A DNA stretch of 64,000 nt from CAZTTG01 sp964615935 (GTDB taxonomy: Bacteria > Planctomycetota > UBA1135 > GCA-002686595). Positions 61,417 to 64,000 of this stretch are shown here, piece after piece. Under the pieces are notes generated by a model, which saw nothing but the letters and a program-made list of their open reading frames with translations, did not search any database and had not been told where the DNA came from. The DNA lies in assembly GCA_964615935.1 (NCBI GenBank), contig CAZTTG010000012.1:1-64000 (forward strand), written 5' to 3'. The number at the start of each line of letters is the position of its first letter. The first letter of the stretch is position 1. The position numbers and the translations under genes are program-made.

Positions 61417-63126
61417 ATGAAAACCCGGTCGCGGCGGATTTCGATCCGGACCCTCGCCCTCCTCCTCCTCGGCGGCGCTCTTTCGGCGCAGGGCGTGAAC
61501 CATACCCCCCCCATGCAGGGAGTGGGCGCCTACTCGGTGCGCGCCGCACCCATGACGGTGGACATCGTGGACCCCGGGCAAGCCGTGTCCGGGGACCTCG
61601 ACGGAGACCTCTCGCCCGACTTCGCCTGGGTGGACCGCAACCTGGGTACCGCGAGCGTCCTCCTCTCGCCGGGGCTCATGGAGAGGTTGAAGTGGCAGGT
61701 CTCCAGCGCCGTGGACGTCGGCGTTCTGAGCACGCGCGACGAGCGGGACTACCTGCTCGTCGTCAACGGCTCCGGCCTGCAGCGCCTCGACCTGACCGTT
61801 CCGGGCTGGGACCGGACCACCCTCGCGGCGAGCTGGGCCGGCGTCCAGCAGATCGAGACCTACTCCCCCGAGGAGGGCGAGACCGAGGTCTTCGGCCTGG
61901 ACGGCGATGGCCACACCCTGCTCCACGTGCACTGTGACGGGGGGGAGGTCCTGGTGGACGAGGTCCTGTTCTCGGTGCCCCTGGAGGTGCTCGCCATCGA
62001 GCCGTATCGCCGCAACGGAACCGGCGAGGTCGGCCTGGCGGTCATGACCCACGACACCTTGGCCCTGTACGACCTCTCCGGGAACCTGCTCAGGTGGATC
62101 GTGCTCACGGCCTACGGCTGGACCTGCGACGCCATCGCCGCGATGAGCCACGGCGGCGCTGCGCAGGACTGGATCGCGTGGGTGGCCACGGCCGCGGACG
62201 GCACGACGCAGTACCTGGTGATTGCCAACGAGGCGGGGCCGCTGCCGGCGAAGCCGGTGTGGACGAACATCGACGTCTCCAGCATCTCGGACACCGACTA
62301 CGATCTGGACGGGGACGACGACCTGGTGTTCACCTTCTCGGACGCCTACCACGCGGTTCGGCTCAACAACGAGGGGGAGCCCACCCCGGACTTCAGGCTG
62401 CAGGACAAGGACCTCTTCTACGCTCCCGGCGGCATGGTCCAGTATGGACGGCCCTACTACGGGGTGATCGTGCCGGCGGACGTGGATTCCGACGGGGACG
62501 AGGATCTGCTGCAGGCCACGATCAACGGCCGGCTGGCGGTGTTCGTCAACAGCGACGGGGTCGACGAGGAGCTCATGAAGGTGGAGGTGATCAATACGCT
62601 CATCTCCTCGGGGGGAGGCACGCCGGGCCTCCCGGCCCGGGCGTGGACGACCGGCCACCCCACACACCCCGGCAACGCATTGGAGCTCGACGTCCTGCCG
62701 CCCTCCGACTACGACGGCGCCAATCGCCTGGAGGTCAAGGTCTTCCGTCAGGAGGGGCCCGGTGAAGAGACCGATCCCACGGTCTTCTTCACGGATTACA
62801 TCGACATCACGGAGAGCTTCCCCCCGGAGGTCGAGATCGACCTGCCGGACGGCAGCCCGGGAAGTGACCGCCTCTACTACGTTACCCTGCGCTGCGTCCT
62901 TCGACAGGGGGGCGAGACCGTGGAGGTCAACCCGGCGACGATCGATGGCACGCACCTCAGCGCGTGGCCGCGCCCGGACACCTGCACTCCATACCTCCTG
63001 GACATGGCCGGGGGGGACGAGTCCCTCTACGACATCGACCACGAGCCTGGTTGCGGTCCCGACCGCATCGGCCGCGGGCTCCTCGTGCCCTGCGTCCCCG
63101 GCATGGATGACATCCTGGAGCTGTAG
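61417..63126 (+). CDS. Exported VCBS/FG-GAP-like repeat protein
   Basis: 569 residues from the ATG at 61417, which begins a clear signal peptide (RTLALLLLGGALSAQG). Asp-rich FG-GAP/VCBS-type loops recur: SGDLDGDLSPDFAWVDRN, DTDYDLDGDDDLVFTFSD and ADVDSDGDEDLLQATING, each a likely calcium site on a propeller blade. Blades are less regular than in the protein at 43061-44752. The C-terminal 150 residues form a beta domain with four Cys near the end. Probably a secreted or surface protein; no enzyme motif. It is convergent with the CHAT gene. Confidence 0.78.
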   Translation: MKTRSRRISIRTLALLLLGGALSAQGVNHTPPMQGVGAYSVRAAPMTVDIVDPGQAVSGDLDGDLSPDFAWVDRNLGTASVLLSPGLMERLKWQVSSAVDVGVLSTRDERDYLLVVNGSGLQRLDLTVPGWDRTTLAASWAGVQQIETYSPEEGETEVFGLDGDGHTLLHVHCDGGEVLVDEVLFSVPLEVLAIEPYRRNGTGEVGLAVMTHDTLALYDLSGNLLRWIVLTAYGWTCDAIAAMSHGGAAQDWIAWVATAADGTTQYLVIANEAGPLPAKPVWTNIDVSSISDTDYDLDGDDDLVFTFSDAYHAVRLNNEGEPTPDFRLQDKDLFYAPGGMVQYGRPYYGVIVPADVDSDGDEDLLQATINGRLAVFVNSDGVDEELMKVEVINTLISSGGGTPGLPARAWTTGHPTHPGNALELDVLPPSDYDGANRLEVKVFRQEGPGEETDPTVFFTDYIDITESFPPEVEIDLPDGSPGSDRLYYVTLRCVLRQGGETVEVNPATIDGTHLSAWPRPDTCTPYLLDMAGGDESLYDIDHEPGCGPDRIGRGLLVPCVPGMDDILEL

Positions 63127-63137
63127 CGGCTCGCGGC

Positions 63138-64000
63138 TCAGGCGGCGCGGCGCCGGGCCACGGCCCGCCCGCCCGCAAGGAGGACGAGCACGAGCACGGC
63201 CGCCGCGCCCGCCGCGATCCACGAGACCCAGGGCGCGCCGGCCTCGTCCGCGGGCAGGGCCCCCGCCTCGAAGAGCGGTCGGTGCCCGAGGCCCACGACG
63301 CGCATGACCGCGTGATGGAAGGGGTCGGCGAAGTCGCCCGTCTCGATCAGGGCCGCCGAGGCGCGCCGCAGGGCCTCGGCCGGGCTCTCGCCTGCCGCGA
63401 GGGCATCGTGCATGACCGCCGTGTGCGCCAGGGTCGCCTCCAGGGTGGCGTCCGCCCGCGAGAGCATCACCGCCTGCGCGCCGCTCCAGAGGAAGACGCC
63501 GCCCATGTTGGCCTCCAGCTCCTCCCCCACCCGCTGGGGGCCGGTGCCCGAGCCGCAGGAGGAGAGGATCACCAGACCGCGCGGCGCCTCGGGCAGGGCT
63601 TCCAGGTCGGAGCTCCAGAGCTCGCCGGCGTGCAGGACCATCCCCCAGCGCCGATCGCGCCCGGGATCCCTCACCCCGTGGGCAAGGAGCTGCACCACTG
63701 GGACCCGAGAGAGCGGGAGATCGAGAAGGGCGGCGGCCGTGGCCTCCTCGCCGGTGCGCAGGATGCTGCCCCCTGAGCCGTAGGCGCGCAGCAGGCGCCG
63801 CCATTGCCGATCGGAGACCGCGAGGGGCGGGTAGCCCTCGGGCGAGGGGGGAGCTCCGATCACCGCCGCGTGGATCTCCCCATCGAAGGCCGGCCGGCCG
63901 CGCCGCGCGAAGGCCAGGCCCAGGGCGAGGGAGGGAAGGAAGGACACCGCCTTCTCCGCTCCGAGCGGTCGATCGCCCAGGGGCAGGGCCCGGAAGGGCA
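63138..64000 (-). CDS. 3' part of a CHAT-domain (caspase-like) membrane protein, truncated by window edge
   Basis: The frame stays open to the right edge of the window. Upstream of a GTG at 63947 it reads FRALPLGDRPLGAEKAVSFLPSLAL, the classic entry to a CHAT domain, so the true start lies outside. The catalytic dyad is present: His in VQLLAHGVRDPG and Cys in VILSSCGSGTG. The family's helix AHTAVMHDALAAGESPAEAL also appears. A single C-terminal transmembrane helix (WIAAGAAAVLVLVLLAGG) with a basic end anchors it. CHAT proteases often follow TPR repeats, which may lie beyond the edge. The substrate is unknown. Confidence 0.85.
   Translation of the reverse strand, partial: PFRALPLGDRPLGAEKAVSFLPSLALGLAFARRGRPAFDGEIHAAVIGAPPSPEGYPPLAVSDRQWRRLLRAYGSGGSILRTGEEATAAALLDLPLSRVPVVQLLAHGVRDPGRDRRWGMVLHAGELWSSDLEALPEAPRGLVILSSCGSGTGPQRVGEELEANMGGVFLWSGAQAVMLSRADATLEATLAHTAVMHDALAAGESPAEALRRASAALIETGDFADPFHHAVMRVVGLGHRPLFEAGALPADEAGAPWVSWIAAGAAAVLVLVLLAGGRAVARRRAA

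Overview
This 64 kb window comes from a GC-rich (about 70% by eye) Gram-negative-type bacterium. An outer membrane is implied by many lipoproteins, an OmpA-like protein and a TolC-type channel. I infer a deep-branching, uncultured planctomycete. The clues are giant exported lipoproteins with Ig-like and glycine-rich parts, FG-GAP propeller proteins, one of which ends in a Cys-rich domain (motif YCTSKVNSLGC) I associate with Planctomycetota, and right-handed beta-helix proteins. No rRNA, tRNA, CRISPR array, transposase or transcription factor was recognised.

Layout. 1-11.0 kb: the end of one exported protein, two tandem paralogous giant lipoproteins sharing about 930 bp that look identical, and a third lipoprotein translationally coupled to the prepilin peptidase pilD. 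11.0-19.4 kb: an OmpA-like lipoprotein, an EF-G paralogue, then the type IV pilus core pilT-pilB-pilC-pilA. 19.5-25.0 kb: tatD with a HEAT-like lipoprotein (minus strand), then a fourth giant lipoprotein. 25.0-29.3 kb: amidohydrolase, NrnA-like DHH phosphoesterase, metallophosphoesterase, CutA and a broken DASS-family transporter. 29.3-35.6 kb: a sulfatase-superfamily lipoprotein lacking key catalytic residues, two polytopic membrane proteins and a secreted protein. 35.8-41.4 kb: a complete TolC-MacA-MacB(ATPase)-MacB(permease) export operon.

41.4-48.2 kb: ComM, a seven-bladed FG-GAP protein, a lipoprotein amidase, MurQ (probably with a CTG start) and an MscS channel. 48.3-53.9 kb: HEAT-repeat protein, ComEC, CoaD, RidA and an unknown protein. 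54.1-58.3 kb: an MBOAT plus AlgX-like O-acylation pair and YchF. 58.3-64 kb: a low-density region with gene remnants, a beta-helix protein, a repeat-rich exported protein and the 3' part of a membrane-anchored CHAT protease-like gene that runs off the right edge.

How the genes may work together: pilT/B/C/A/D, comEC and comM together suggest a pilus-driven DNA uptake route, although pilMNOPQ are not in the window. The amidase and MurQ suggest cell-wall turnover and recycling. The giant lipoproteins, tightly linked to pilD, are probable surface proteins. Several genes with no Shine-Dalgarno sequence carry a -10-like hexamer 6-9 nt before the start codon, suggesting leaderless transcripts.
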